This document shows, piece by piece, positions 17,701 through 31,470 of a stretch of 64,000 bases of DNA. The position numbers and the translations under genes are program-made. Under the pieces are notes generated by a model. That model made no database searches. It was given only the letters and a program-made list of their open reading frames with translations, and had not been told where the DNA came from. The DNA is from Struthio camelus (Eukaryota > Chordata > Aves > Struthioniformes > Struthionidae): assembly GCF_040807025.1 (NCBI RefSeq), contig NC_090981.1, positions 8,196,501 through 8,260,500 on the forward strand, written 5' to 3'. Position 1 is the first letter of the stretch. Each line of letters opens with the position of its first letter.

Positions 17701-20700
17701 AAAGTGATAACAAAGAGAAGATTAGCTCATTCTTACACTTAAAAGGATGATTACTAACCTGATTTTTAAAAGGTAGTTATTGGAGACTGCCAGTCTCTTC
17801 TCAGAGGAAAGCGATGAAACAAAGAATTATTGTTTAGATGCAAAGTCACTTCTGACTATGCCAACTTGAAAATTTATATGCATAATCAGTGTGCAAGAAC
17901 TTGAAGTGAAGGATCATCTTACTTTCAATATTCAGGTGAGAAAAAACAGTGTATACTTAAATGGGATAAAAATCTTTGTACTTGTTTAAAAAAAACCCCT
18001 CAAAATATTTAAAAATCCTTTATTAATAGAAAAGAATGACCATAACATGGGGAATTTATTATTGTCTTCTTAATCATTACTAATAGTTTTGAACCCACAG
18101 CCAACCTTATTAATTAGCTTTTATAGTATTTACTAGTCTAATCTCTTCACAGTGTAGTTGTATACTTGTGCTCCATATATGTTGTACATGTATACCTATG
18201 TTAGCCTTAAGTTTGTTTTTTTTAAATTTCTGCTTTTAGAATGTATTTTTAAAAAAGCCAATTAAAGTTTAAATGAAAACTTTTTGATGGAAGCTCTTTA
18301 GTCCCTTTCAAAGGAAAATATACACCTTATTGTGTGTATAGAGTATCAGAAATGGATTGCTTGTTTTTTCTTTCTTCCTTTACTCTCTACTTTGTTTTTT
18401 GAAAACAGTAGAATTAAAAATCCTGTCTGGGGTAGAGGACCAGTGGCAAGAGAATTCTGTGCAATATTGATATAACTTGCTAAGAATATAAAATTGGTAG
18501 CTAAAAGAGGGATTTTCCAATTGGACTGGCAATTTCTTTTTTTGGTAGTCTCTTCCTTCTCTAAATAATGGCTGCTAGGCCATTTGAAACTACTGTAAGA
18601 GATTGTCATTATTGGGAATGGGAAAGCTTTGTAAGACATATGCCTTTTTAGGCTTTATTTCATACAGTTAAAAAATGCATGAATTCCTGTGTCCTTTTCC
18701 TTCCTCTCCTCCCCCTTTCCTCTCTACTCTAAAGAGAACCTGAGCAAGCCATGACCCTATGAGTCATCTTTGAGCTCTTATTTTCTGAGAGTCTGTTGGG
18801 GATTATGCATCATTTAGAACTATAACAGCAAAGGCTTTTGTCTTTGTGAAACCTGTGTTGCTGGATCTTTGATTAATATTTCAGAAAAAATTGTTAGTTA
18901 GGGAACTGACCAAGCTTCATCTCATGTAATCTCTTTAACAAGAAATACAGCTAACTATAAGCCTCTAGTGCAGTTTTATGGCAACTTCTTCATTTTTTGT
19001 ATTATAAGTTATGGAAATAGCTTAATTTCCTTCAAAGTTTTGGGTTTACCCTGAAAAAAGGTGAAGAGACCTTAAAGTTTCAGCTAGACTAATAGTCCAT
19101 GGTTTTTATTCTACTTGTGTAAAGCAAGAGTGATGTCATTCAAACCACTTAAATGGAATCAAATTAAGTGTTATCAGCTGATCAAGTCACACCTGCCCTC
19201 CCCCTTTTTTTTTGAATCTGTATTAAGGATTAGTCATCTCTGCTAAAAGAAGTTCATGTTTCACTGTCCTTTGCCTTAAAGGCACTGTGTTATTTTTCTA
19301 ACTTTTCCTTTCCCCCTCCCCCCATTGTTCTTGTCTTCATTTTTAGAATGTTCTTCCTGGAAGGCTACTGCTGTGCATGTTCTTAAGAACAAGCAACATA
19401 AATCTCAATACTGTCTAGCTGTTTAGTGCTTGACTTTGCACTGTAAATACTTCAATGTAATTTTCTGGCATATAATGATTCCATGTCTTTATTTGAGCCT
19501 ACAGAATTAATGATAAGTATTACATGGTTTTGTAACTTTCAGACAAGAATGAAAGGAAGTGATTTTGAGAACACATGCTCAGTTAAGGGCAGCATGTCAA
19601 ACAGAAAATGCCATATGTGATTGTGTGTACCAAATTCAAGTCATTGGTTCATGCTTAATCCACTTAATCATCTTTATTACTAGTCCTAACAGTTTTGCTC
19701 TGTCTGTATGTATATTGCCTCTACGTGTCAGGCAGTGGTGCATGTCTCAGTCTTTCAAATAATCAAGAGCTCTTATTATGGGCCAAATTCAGGGAACAAG
19801 CTGCATCCTTCACAGATTCTGGAAATGATCAGGAACAAATGTATGACCATGCTTCTGCTAGGGAGTACAACAGAGTTCCTGTAAAAGCTGCTGAAGTCAA
19901 TTGCCATGGCAGCCCTGAGTTACATGTAACCCTCTAGCAGAAAGCAGTTCCTGCTCTTCCCTTCTTCATGTTATTTCACACATCCACTTTTTCTTGCTAA
20001 CATTTTTTTTCAGCTGTCAAGTAGACTTCTACATCTGCAGTGTTTCTGTCTCTCTATTCAAATTCAGAAGATGTGTTCTTCAGGAATGTTTTCACATTAA
20101 TGGAAAAATAACTGCATTCTTTCGTTACTGATCACAATGGAAACTTCTACCTAATTCACTTTTAGAGTATGAAACCTACAATGTTGTCACATGAAGTCTT
20201 GGATGTTATTAATATAAATGATGAAAGTTTGCTCTTGCTGCCTTTTTCAGCTGTTACAGAAACTGAAAGCAATAAATTGGTTTTGGCTCTGCCAGTTATC
20301 TGCATCAGATGATCTCATTTAAAACCTCCGTCACTAAGGCAAGGTAGTAGAAGGAAGAAAATTCTGTGAGAAACTTAATTGTGCCCTGCTTCCATTAAGG
20401 GTATTCACTCTCAGAACATAGAGCAAGGCAGTGGCTAGATCAGAGAACGTGGCAGGATTCCAAATAAACAAGGCTGGCGAGAACAGCTTGAGGACAAGGC
20501 TAATCCTACTAGATACCAAATTTGGCCACAGTGATGCCTGTGTTTATAACCCGGCAGCTTCTTTCTTGTTGAATGAAGATGGCGTTCTAAGGAAGCAACA
20601 ACTAGTTGTAATAATGTCATCTTAAAATACCAGTTAGGAATATTAAAGGATAAAGGATTTCCTAAAGGGTATCCAGTCTGAAAGTGTTACTGTGACTTCA

Positions 20701-21220
20701 CATTAAATTTATACTTCTGTGAAAATTCTCCTACTGATATGACCTGAAGTTAAGTAGAGAATGGAACACTCTTAGATGGAATAGTAATAAAATATTAATA
20801 ACTTTAAGCTTTTCCCTGCAGGGAGAGAAGAGTGACTTACCATGAAGTATTTTGGGGTTATCTGGTGTCAGGCAAACTTAAATGTATTTACCAGGGAGGA
20901 AAGGGCAAAATGGGCTTTAAAAAGTAAATATTAATTTCAGATCCAATTCTCTGCATTATAGTCCTAGAAGAAACAGAATGCTAGGAATAATGACAGCAAA
21001 CTAGAGGTTAAGGGCAGCCTGACATTGAAACTCTTTTTTCAATTCAAAGTAAGAGGTAGAAGTTCTTTTACAAATTTTCCTTCTTGTATAGATGTATGTG
21101 TAGTAGACTTCTGTATCAGTGTGTCATTTTTTTATTCCTTTGTCCTTAAGGAATTTTTCCTATTCACATTGAGTTTTCTAACAGTGCAAAATTGCAGTGT
21201 GTTCTGTCAGAATCTGTCCT
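17701..21220. other. Intergenic DNA downstream of RMI1
   Basis: AT-rich, no coding family recognised. Small open frames (for example 19,559-19,937 and 20,334-20,625) show no domain or splice context. No structured repeat was identified by eye. Confidence 0.6.
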
Positions 21221-21224
21221 ATTT

Positions 21225-22790
21225 CTGTTTCTTAGCCTCTTCTCAAGGCTGAACAAACCCAGTTCTCTCAGATGCTTCAGCCTCCTGAAGACCCTGGCAG
21301 CCATCTGCTGGACCTGCTCCACTATGTCATTGTCTTTCTTGTACTAGGGAGCCCAAAACTGGACACAGTATTGCACATGCAGTCTCACAAGTGCTGAAGG
21401 ATCACTTTCCTGGACCTGCTTGCTATTCTTTCTAATCCAGCCTGGTATGTGTTTGGTTGTCTTTGCTGCAAGGGCACACTGCTGACTCAATGTTCAGCTT
21501 GTCCTTCAGGGCACGCAGGTCTTACTCCGTAAAGCTGTTTTCTAACTAGCTGGCCTCCAGCCTATATTGTTGCATGGGGTTATTCCCACCCAGATGAAGG
21601 ACTTTGCATTTGCCTTTCTTGAACTTAATGAGGTTTCTGTCAGTCTATTTCTCCAGCCTGCCAAGGTCCCTGTCCTCTAGTGTATTGACTGTCCCCCGAG
21701 TTTGGTGCCTTCTCCATTGCTTTCCCCTTATCCACACAGTCAGTAATCTCATTGTAGAAGATAATCAGATCGGTCAGGCATGATTTGCCCTTGGTAAACC
21801 CATGCTGGCTGTTCCCAATCACCTTCTTTTCCTTTGTATGCCTCGATATGGCTTCAGGAAGGATTGGCTCTAACCTTCACAGGGACTGAGGTCAGGCTGC
21901 CCAGTCTGTAGTTCCCTGGATCTTCCTCTTTCTTCTCCTTGAAGATGGGTGAGAGTTGCTTTTTTCCAGTCATCGGGAACCTCCTGTGATTGCCGTTATC
22001 TTTGCCATATGATAGAGAGTAGCCTTGCAATGACATCAGTCAGCTCCCTTCAGCACCCTCAGCTGCACCCTGTCTGGTCCTGTGGCATTTTAATGTCCAC
22101 TGGGTTGAGTACTCCCTGACTGCATCTTCCCCTACAGAGGGCAATACTACATTTCCACAGACTGTTAGTAGGCTTGGGGAAATAGGAGGCCGGAAAGCAG
22201 ACCTTAACTATTAAAAACCAAGGCAAAAACCCCCAAGTGCCGCAGTCTTTTCCATGTCCTTTGTCACTAGGTCCCTTGCCCCATTGAAGAGTGAGCTGAG
22301 ATTTTTTTTCTCAGCCTTCCTTTTGCTGCTGTACTTACAGAAGCCCTTTTTGTTTCCCCTTCTCATGCTTGCATGCTTGAGCAATGTCCCTATGTTCTTC
22401 CTTTTCTGTGTCTGAGCTCAGTCAGGGGTTCCCTGTTCACCTGTGCCAGCCTCCTGCCATGCTTGCTTGGCTTTCTGTGTTCCAGTGGGCTGTCGTGCTT
22501 TAAAGAGGTCATCCTTGAAGAGCAATGAGCTGCCCTGGGCCTTTCTACCCTCCGGGGCTATCTCTCATTAGATCCAAGTAGATCCCTAAATAAGCTGCAG
22601 TCTGCTCTCCTGAAGGTCGAGGGTTGCAATTTTATTATTTGTCTTTCTCATCACTTCTCCCAGAATTTTAAACTCTGCAACTCATGGCCACTGCAGCCAG
22701 ACCACCCTCGACCTTCCTATTTCAGTTCTTCCTTTTTGCAAGTAGCAGGTCCCACAGAGCATTTCCCCTCATCGGCTCATGGATCACCTG
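21225..22790 (-). mobile_element. Old degenerate CR1 LINE
   Basis: The minus strand carries a clearly diverged CR1 ORF2: the region equivalent to the reverse transcriptase C-terminus near 21,230-21,480, [21 protein letters not shown] near 21,760-21,810, and a PGNYR-type block near 21,900. Many stops and indels make it much older than copies 1 and 2. Its 3' end is at the low-coordinate side but lacks the typical terminal repeat. Confidence 0.85.
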
Positions 22791-23749
22791 CTTCTTCTGT
22801 TATCTGTATTGCATGTGTAAGTTATTTAGGAGAAGGACTTTATCATAGGTTTCATATTGTAATACAAGTCACTGTTAATACTGGCTTTAAAATACCTTTT
22901 ACTGTATTGCAGTGTTACAGGATGGTGGAAGAAAATACTGTTTCATTGGAAAATACTACTTAAAGCAACAGCAATATACAGTCTATTGTTTTGTGGCAAA
23001 TGAATACAAAAATCTAACTTTTACACTATTTTTGAGGACAAAACCCTTTGATTTAAAAAAAAAAGTAAAAGTAGTATTTTGTGAATATTAAAAGGGGTAA
23101 GGTAAGACACAGGCTTCCCAAATGTCATCTGCTTTGGGAGTACAGTCTGGTTGGACGATCAACTGAGACATTCATAGAATGTATGAGTTACAGATATGAG
23201 GCCGTTCAGGGCAAGGGTATTTCCCTATTTTTCTGAGGGGACCTCTCACCACAAGGCCATTGTGCCAAAGAAAAAGAAATCTGCCTCAGTTCTGTGACTA
23301 CTCCAAAAGTAAGAATTAGAATCTAAATGGCTGAGGGCATCTAATTTTCAGCTGATTAAGTATCTAATTGGTAGAAGAAGGTGAAAGCTTGGAGACAATC
23401 AGTATTTAAACTTTCTTACTAGCATGGGTATCCCTCTGCCCAGCAATTTAGCCTTCTTTAAAAGCACCTGTGTTGACTGTGCAGTGAGTCTATACAGTTA
23501 ACCTAGCTGGTATAGACCACCTTGCAGTGTTAAGCAACTTCTTTGTGTTTGTGTTTAACTTCAGTAGTTTTAAATTTTGTTCTTGGATGAGAATAGCCTT
23601 TGCTATAAGGTAAAAAGTGGATTTTCTTTAATGATGTTAATAATTACAGGACAAAGTATGAAGAAATGGTAGCATTAACTGTAGCAGATGACAGTCTGAT
23701 TTACTTTTAAAGTACTGATAGACTCATAACCTTCACAAACCATTCTTTT
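22791..23749. other. Intergenic spacer between CR1 copies
   Basis: AT-rich, no gene or structured repeat recognised. Confidence 0.5.
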
Positions 23750-23829
23750 CACAGAATCACAGAATGGTTTAGGTTGGAAGGGACCTCTGGAGATCATCCA
23801 GTCCAACCTCCCTGCTCAAGCAGGGTCCT

Positions 23830-25742
23830 CTAGAGCATATTGCCCAGGATCACATCCAGGTGGGTTTTGAATATCTCCAGGGAAGGAGACTCCACTACCT
23901 CTCTGGGCAACCTGTTCCAATGCTCTGTCACCCTCACAGGAAAGAAGTTATTCATCAGGTTTAGATGGAGCTTCCTGTGTTTCAGTTTGTGCCTGTTGCC
24001 TCTTGTCCTGTCCCTGGGCACCACGGAGAAGAGGCTGGTCCCATCCTCTTGAAACCTTCCCTTCAGATACTTATACATGTTGATGAGATCCCCCCTCAGT
24101 CTTCTCTTCTCCAGGCTGAACAGGCCCAGCTCTCTCAGCCTTTCTTCATAGGAGAGATGCTCCAGTCCCCTCATCATCTTTGTAGCCCTCCGCTGGACTC
24201 TCTCCAGTAGTGCCATGTCTCTCTTGTACTGGGGAGCCCAGCACTGGACACAGGACTCCAGGTGAGGCCTCACCAGGGCTGAGTAGAGGGGCAGGATCAC
24301 CTCCCTCGACCTGCTGGCAACACTCTGCCTAATGCAGCCCAGGAGACCATTGGCCTTCTTGGCCCCAAGGGCATACTGCTGGCTCATGATTAACTTGTCC
24401 ACCAGGACTCCCAGGTCCTTCTCTGCAGAGCTGCTTTCTAGCAGGTCAGCCCCCAGCCTGTACTGCTGCCTGGGGTTATTCCTCCCCAGGTGCAGGACCC
24501 TGCACTTGCCTTTGTTGAACTTCAGGAGGTTCCTCTCCGCCCAGCTCTCCAGCCTGTCCAGGTCCCTCTGAATGGCAGCACAGCCCTCTGGTGTGTCAGC
24601 CACTCCTCCCAGTTTTCTATCATCAGCAAACTTGCTGAGGGGGCACTCTGTCCCTTCATCCAGGTCACTGATGAATACATTGAACAAGACTGGACCCAGG
24701 ACTGACCCCTGGGGGACACCGCTAGCTACAGGCCTCCAACTAGACTCCGCACCACTGACCACAACCCTCTGAGCTCTGCCATCCAGCCAGGTCTCAATCC
24801 ACCTCACTGTCCACTCCTCCAGCCCACACTTCCTGAGCTTGTCTATGAGGATGTGATGGGAGACAGTGTCAAAAGCCTTGCTGAAGTCCAGGGAGACAAC
24901 ATCCACTGCTCTCCCCTCATCTCCCCAGCCAGTCATTCCATCATAGAAGGCTATCAGATTGGTCAAGCATGATTTCCCCTTGGTGAATCCATGCTGACTA
25001 CTCCTGATCACCTTCCTGTCCTCCACATGCTTAGTGAGGACCTCCAGGATGAGCTGTTCCATCACCTTTCCAGGGAGGGAGGTGAGGCTGACAGGCCTGT
25101 AGTTCCCTGGCTCCTCCTCCTTGCCCTTTCTGAAGGCTGGAGTGACCTTGGTTTCTTCCAGTCCTCAGGCACCTCTCCTGATCTCCAGGACCTTTCAAAG
25201 GTGATGGAGAGTGGCCTAGCGATAACATCCACCAGCTCCCTCAGCACTCGTGGGTGCATCCCATCGGGGTCCATGGATTTGTGGATGTCAAGTTTGGACA
25301 AAAGATCTCTAACCTGATCCTCCTCGACCAAGGGAGAGTCTTCCTTTCTCCAGCCTTCCTCTCTTGTCCCCAGGGCCTGGAATTCCTGAGGGCTGGCCTT
25401 AGCAGTGAAGACTGAAGCAAAGAAGGCATTCAGCAACTCTGCCTTCTCTGTATCCTTCGTCATCAGGGCACCCACCCCATTCAGCAGCAGGCCCACATTT
25501 TCCCTAGTCTTCCTTTTGCTATTGATGTATTTGAAGAAGCCCTTCTTGCTGTCCTTGACATCCCTTGCCAGATTTAATTCTGAATGGGCCTTAGCCTTCC
25601 TTGTCGCATCCCTGCAGACTCTGACAATGTCCCTATGTTCCTCCCAAGGGGCCTGTCCCCTTTTCCACATTCTGTAGACTTCCTTCTTCTGTTGGAGTTT
25701 TGCCAGGAGCTCCTTGCTCATCCATGCAGGTCTCCTGCCCAC
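23830..25742 (-). pseudogene. CR1 copy 2 ORF2: reverse transcriptase with one frameshift
   Basis: A 411-codon frame (25065-23830) and a 226-codon frame (25742-25062) together cover most of the RT domain. Seen: [20 protein letters not shown], a [12 protein letters not shown] fingers block, [51 protein letters not shown], the active-site [11 protein letters not shown], and the CR1 C-terminal part ending [15 protein letters not shown] single base lost near 25,150 separates the two frames. The upstream endonuclease is truncated, so the element is dead despite a well-preserved RT. Confidence 0.92.
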
Positions 25743-25850
25743 TTTGCTGGACTTCTTACTCAGAGGGATGCACTGCTCTTGAGCCTGGAGGAAGTGATGC
25801 TTGAATATTAACCAGCTTTCTTGGACCCCTCTTCCTTCTAGGGCCCTACC

Positions 25851-26330
25851 TCATGAGAAGGCCTCATCTACTTCCTCTTCCTGATCAGGTGGCCTGCAGT
25901 AAACCCCCACAACCATGTCACCCATGTTAGCCTGCCCTTTAATCCTTACCCATAGGCTCTCAACTTGCTCTTCATCCACCCCCAGGCAGAGCTCCATACA
26001 TTCCAGTTGCTCCCTCACATAAAGGGCAACTCCACCACCTCGCCTTCCTGGCCTGTCTTTCCTAAAAAGCACATAGCCATCCCTGACAGCATTCCAGTCA
26101 TGTGAGCTATCCCACCATGTCTCTGTAACCGCAATGAGATCATGGCCCTGTGACCGCACACAGATCTCTAGTTCTTCCTGCTTATTCCCTATGCTGCGTG
26201 CATTGGTGTACAGGCACTTCAGAGAGCCAGTCAAGCATGTAAGCTTCCCAGGAGGGCTGCAAGAGGATCCTCCATAGCCATGTCCCATGCTGTCTCCCCT
26301 GGCTGTATGCACTCACAGGAGGCATCCTGA
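25851..26330 (-). pseudogene. CR1 copy 2 ORF2: truncated APE endonuclease
   Basis: From LKCLYTNARSIGNKQEELE through VTETWWDSSHDWNAV to VVGVYCRPPDQEEEVDEAF. The N-terminal half of the APE-type endonuclease is present. The second half, with the GDLNHPD and SDH motifs seen in copy 1, is missing through an internal deletion whose junction is at about 25,858. Confidence 0.85.
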
Positions 26331-26389
26331 CTTGAGCGGTGTTTTACTGACTACCCTGTCACTATCCCACTCCCCTTCCCCCATCTCTC

Positions 26390-27401
26390 CTAGTTTAAAG
26401 CCCTCCTTACCAGGCTGGCCAACCTGTTGGCAAAGACACACGTGCCCTGCTTGGTAAGGTGGATCCCATCTCTCTCCATCAGCTGTCGATCTTCAAACAG
26501 GGTCCCATGGTCGTAGAAACCAAAGCCCTGCTGCCAACACCAGTGGCACAGCCAGTTGTTAACTTGGAAAAACTCATCTACTCCTCCTCCCATCCTTCCC
26601 CCTCACTGGCAAGATTGAGGGGAAAACGACCTGGGCTCCCAGACCCTTGACCACCATTCCCAGAGCTCTGAAGTCCTGTTTGATGATTTCCAATTTGCCC
26701 TTGGTGTCATTAGCACCCACATGGAAGAGCAGCAGAGGGTAGTAGTCTGATGCATGGACAAGCCTTGGCAGTCTTTCCATGACATCTCGTATTCAAGCCC
26801 CTGGCAGGCAGCAGACCTCTCTAGACAAGAGGTCAGGGCAGCAGATAGGTGCCTCTGTCCCCTGCAGCAGGGAGTCACCCACAACAATCACTCACTGCTG
26901 CTTCCAGGTGTTCCTGCATGGCACAGGGTCTGGCAGGCCAGTTGCCTCCCTTGGAGCCATGCCCAGCTCCTCCTCAGCTTGGAGGGTGCTGAACTTGTTC
27001 TTCAAAGGCAAATCTTGAGGAGGAGCAAGAGCCTTTCTCCTTCTATGAGAGGTCACCAGCTTCCAGCCCTCTTCGACAGCGTTATGATGTACCGTTACAC
27101 ACAGCACAGAGCCCTCCAGCAACTCTGCTGCAGTGGGGGGCGGGGACTCCTGGAGCTGCACAGTCTCTGAGAATACCCTGTCCATCTCCTGCTCATCTTC
27201 TCAGATGCTACGCAGCCTACTGACTTCCTCCCATAACTCCTTTACCTGATGACACAACTGGTCAACCACAGCACACCTTCCACAGGAGAGCTGTCTGTCA
27301 GCCCAGGCCTCACAGAGAGGCCCCAGGCACTCCCTGCAGCCTGACACCTGTAGAGCTGCCTCTGCTGTCAGAGGGTCTGTCTGGGTTGAAGCCTCAGACA
27401 C
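26390..27401 (-). pseudogene. CR1 copy 2 ORF1 remnant (esterase region)
   Basis: Contains the DGIHLTKQGT block (26593-26390), the LLFHVGANDT block (26780-26574) and the Cys-rich CRECLGPLCEAW segment (27401-27201). Frames differ between segments, as in copy 1. Truncated at its N-terminus by the 5' end of the element. Confidence 0.8.
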
Positions 27402-27415
27402 AGGTGATGTCTTTT

Positions 27416-30400
27416 GAATTAAAAATCTTAAAACATTAAGGTGAAAATATGCATATGTACAAAGTATCTGTGATGGGAAAGTCTGATTTATGATAATTAA
27501 AAGGAAGTATTCTATTCTACTAACAGCACTTAGGTAATAACTAATTACAAGCTAAATGTTCACAACTGACTTTTCTGCATATAAGAAAGTTTCATTTAAT
27601 ATTTACAATTACAGTGCAATCATCATTTAACAAATCAGTACTATATATAAAAAAGGGCAAATATTATTGCTATTAAACCCCAAATCTGGCATTTATTGTA
27701 AAGAAAAACATAGCAGTCCTTGTGCTGCTGGCTACCTAAACAAACGCTTTAGATAATTTACCCCCTGGTACCAGCTTTTTTTGTAGTTGCCCTCATACAG
27801 TTTCTACAAACAAGAAAATGCATTGCCATTAAGTAGAAAGTATAAATAAGGATCCACTTATTTAAAACATTTAAAAAATATATTTCAATAGATATTTAAT
27901 GAAAACACATGTGGCTCCTTTTACTTACAGATTGAGTGTTTCCTCTGAGTACAGATATTGATGAAAAATAGCCTTGAGCTGCCAAGACCTAAACTGACAT
28001 ACTGCATAAAACATATGCGCAGTAAGTGCTTATACAAAATAAACATTAGGCCTCTTAAAAGTGTATGTTAAAGTATGCAAAAACACTGAGAAATATTTTA
28101 CCTTTTATTTCACAAGTCACTAACACCACACATGGTCAGATGCAAAGTTTCAACTGACAGACATCAACTTGTTAAATAATGTAATGAGATCATGTATGAT
28201 AGTGCAGGCAAAGCCAAAACAGGAGAAAAGCAGATGCTTTATCTACAGAGTCTGTTGCTTATCATAAAAGGAAATTAGGTTGATATGACATGATTTGTTT
28301 TTAATAAATGTTAGCTTTTATTTGTAACCTTATTTTCTAATACTAGAACATGGGCTTCAATCCTATTTAATGTAAAATAGGAGAGAACAATGTAAAATAA
28401 TCCTCAGTATCTCTAGCAAAATACTAAATCTGCTGTCTGTAGTATTGGTGAGGGTAGATGACTAAGCATAAAGCATAAACAGTTCTGGACTTTCTTTTAT
28501 CAGGTGATACCAGTTAGGCTACTATTCCTTCCCCAATTGTATTTAAAACTCCTGATTCAGTGATCTCTCTTCTATTTCTGCTATTCAAAAAAACAGAACT
28601 AGGAATTAGTTTGGTCTAATAATATCTTAGTAGTGGCTCTTATGAAGTTAATAACCAGTAAATTAGGCCCTGGGTACACATGCAAACATTTAAAAATGAA
28701 ATAATTGTGTATACTTGCAGCTAAGTATTAACTATTTATGTCTACTAATCAATTTGAATAGACTGTAGCAAATGTACAAAATGAAACATGACTATGTATT
28801 TATCCTTTGTTGTATATCTTATATTCTTTTAATAGTAAGTTATTCTTGTGCCACAGACTGTGGCATACTTCAACAGTATACCATGTATTGATGGAGCTCT
28901 TACAAAATCACTGTCCTGTCAACAGAAATAAGCTATTGTTACTACCTGTGTTGCCACTACTTTGTGGAAGGCGGCTTTCTTTAAAAGAAAAATTCTTTTC
29001 AGCTGCAGATATATGAAAGTGTGTGATACGAAAAGTATTAAGTACTCTTTCACAATGTTTTGATAATCTTAAACTGATTTAAATGCACAGCTCAACATTA
29101 TTTATGAAAAACTCATTATTTTGTGAAATGACTAGTTTTAAATCTAAAGATCCAATCTTATGTCTTCAGTGTAATTTACCACTTTAGATCTTCCTGAGAA
29201 ATATGGTCAATTTATTCATACTGAATTTTGAAATCCCTGGTAGAATACAAGAGAGATGTTCTGTGATGGAAGTAAGCAAACCAAGTTTTTATCATGACGG
29301 AGACATGTTCTAATATGTTGCCAGCTAAGATTTTGTTTTAGTCTGATGTTGGGAAATTGTGTATTTCTATTACTGACTTAATTTTGGAAGTGTAAGAGAT
29401 TGTTAGAGGGGGAAGATTTGTGAGTGGAAAAGGAAGGTGTGATTGGTAAGACTGCCAGATATCTTAAAGGAAGGGTATTTAAACAGGATATTTCTTTACT
29501 TAAGTGAAAAGGAGCAAAAAGTTAAGCAAAGCAACATAAAATAACATTCTATTAAGCATTATTTGGTGACTTTAATTTAATTTGTTTTTATAGAGAAATA
29601 TATTTAAACTAAGGTTGCTGGTCTAGGCAAGGAAATAGTGTTCTTTGTAGATACAGTGCATCTGTGTTGCAGTGGTGGTGTCCACAGAGCAATTAGTAGC
29701 AAAGCTTTTATTGGACCCATTCATAGTAGACTTTCATCCAAAATGAGTACTGCTTAATATTTCCATAGTACATGGACACTTTGCGTGTCAAAACTTTCAG
29801 GCTGCTGTGCTTTTGACATTAGTGTCCCATCCAGCCTATTGTCAGAAGCAAAAACTTGCATGTTCATTTTAAGGAATAAGCCTGTAAGTTGTTCACGTCT
29901 GGGCTAGCTTGAGGCTTTTAAGTCATGTTATCTGGATTTGTTGTTTATGGGGGATGGGTTCAGTTCAACTACACTACTTGTGATACAATTGACACAGACT
30001 GACAAAGTCTGTGGATATTGTATTATCAGTATTTATACTGTTTTCCAGAAGCTGTGTAATAAGCCCAGTTAATAAAGTAGTGTCCATATTAGGGCAATAA
30101 ATCAGTATAGCTATGCTAAGTATAGAAAAATAAAGGCAAATCATGCCCCAAATGCCTTAAGATTTAGTTGGAAATTGGCTGACAAAAAAAAAAAAAACAC
30201 ACACACAAACCTGATCATTTTGTGCAGCAGTCCCACATTTACTTTAGATCAGTATAAGCCAGCATTGCAATTGAAAGAAGCCATTAGACCTCTCCTGCCC
30301 CATTTTCATGCTGGCACACCATCTACCTTGTGCTGGGTTAAAAACTTTATCTGCTTTAGCTGCTGTTGCTGGAATGGATTTTAGCCTGGATTACTTCCCT

Positions 30401-31270
30401 GAGGTGCCAATAGACTGGAATGATGGTGTAACTTCATGTTTCATGGCATAACTTGGGAGGCTACAGAATGCAGCTATTACTCAGGCAAATGGAATTGTAG
30501 TTTTAGGGTTTTTCTTCTCCAAGAAAAACCCACAGTGTGTCTCAGTGTCATTAGAACCCAATTCTGCCCCTGCACGTTGATTCACTGCACTAAATTCAAA
30601 TCAGAGAGTACAGGCCCAGTTGTAATAGTTCCCCCATTTCTCTGTTAGTTAGGAGCATACCTTCCTTCTACTTACTAATATCCTAATTCCTGTAAGTTGC
30701 ATGTGAAGAACCAACTGGTTCTATTAAGTAGGCTCCTTAAGCCATTAGAAAATAGATGACCAGGCTGAATTTTGTAGCATTATTTACAACTGTGAATAGT
30801 AACTTTGGGGGGGGGGGGGGAGATTCTGCTCAATACTGAGTTTTCCCCGATGCTTTTTAAATGATGCTTCATTTTTCTAATTATCTTCTCCAGCTGTGCA
30901 GTTATAATTCAGCAGTATCATGTATTGTCACTTTTACATTAGTAAATACCTAGGACCTGCTGAGTAATTATGAAATAACCTCATAATGAAATGCAGCAAA
31001 GAGTTCTAATTAAATTTTAAAGTTGCTTAACAACTATTCTACTTAAAATGAGAATTTTCCAACCATGTATCCTAATGAGTTCTCAGAATACATTACTAAA
31101 AATGTACAAATGATATGGTAAACACAAAATGTGGTTTTCCATACCTCCAGTGTTTTGAAAACCATTTGTAAACAAAATAAACTAATATAAAAAAATAAAT
31201 ATTAACTGATATTGCAATACTAGGGCAAGTACATTAAATTTTTTTTAATGAATCTTTGTTTTATAAACAA
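27416..31270. other. Intergenic AT-rich DNA
   Basis: No coding family, structured RNA or recent transposon recognised. It contains a 14-G homopolymer at 30807-30820 and short A-runs near 30,183. Confidence 0.55.
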
Positions 31271-31274
31271 AATA

Positions 31275-31470
31275 TAAGAAGCCTGTATAGGTTAAGACCA
31301 ACAGTCCACATAATTCAGTATTCTGTCCCTGAAAGTGACCATAGTGGGTATCTTGGGTAGCATGGGAATATATAGTACTATTTCCCTGATATATTCTTTC
31401 AGCAGTTTCTGGTTCATGGACTCCCTAAGCCAGGGGCAATGCCTTTGCACTCAGTAGTCCCCAATAGAAA
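31275..31470 (+). repeat. Ancient amniote LINE-type repeat fragment
   Basis: The text around 31,290-31,330 (GGTTAAGACCAACAGTCCA, then TCAGTATTCTGTC) follows the word order of the old CR1/L3-like repeat common in turtles and crocodiles (GGTCAGACCAATGGTCCA, then AGTATCCTGTC), with later words such as AGCAGTTTCTGG also in order. Strongly diverged; assignment by memory only. Confidence 0.4.

Larger units (their letters stand above)
23750..27409 (-). mobile_element. CR1 LINE copy 2, 5'-truncated
   Basis: Same subfamily and orientation as the copy in RMI1. The 3' end begins at about 23,751 with the ACAGAATCACAGAATGG hallmark. The 5' end stops at 27,409, roughly 500 nt short of copy 1, as expected from incomplete reverse transcription. 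A short TCTTTT repeat flanks it (23744-23749 and 27410-27415). Against copy 1 it lacks about 375 nt of the endonuclease region at about 25,858, and one base near 25,150. The ORF1 esterase region is almost unchanged from copy 1: the 68- and 94-residue open frames there are identical. Confidence 0.96.
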
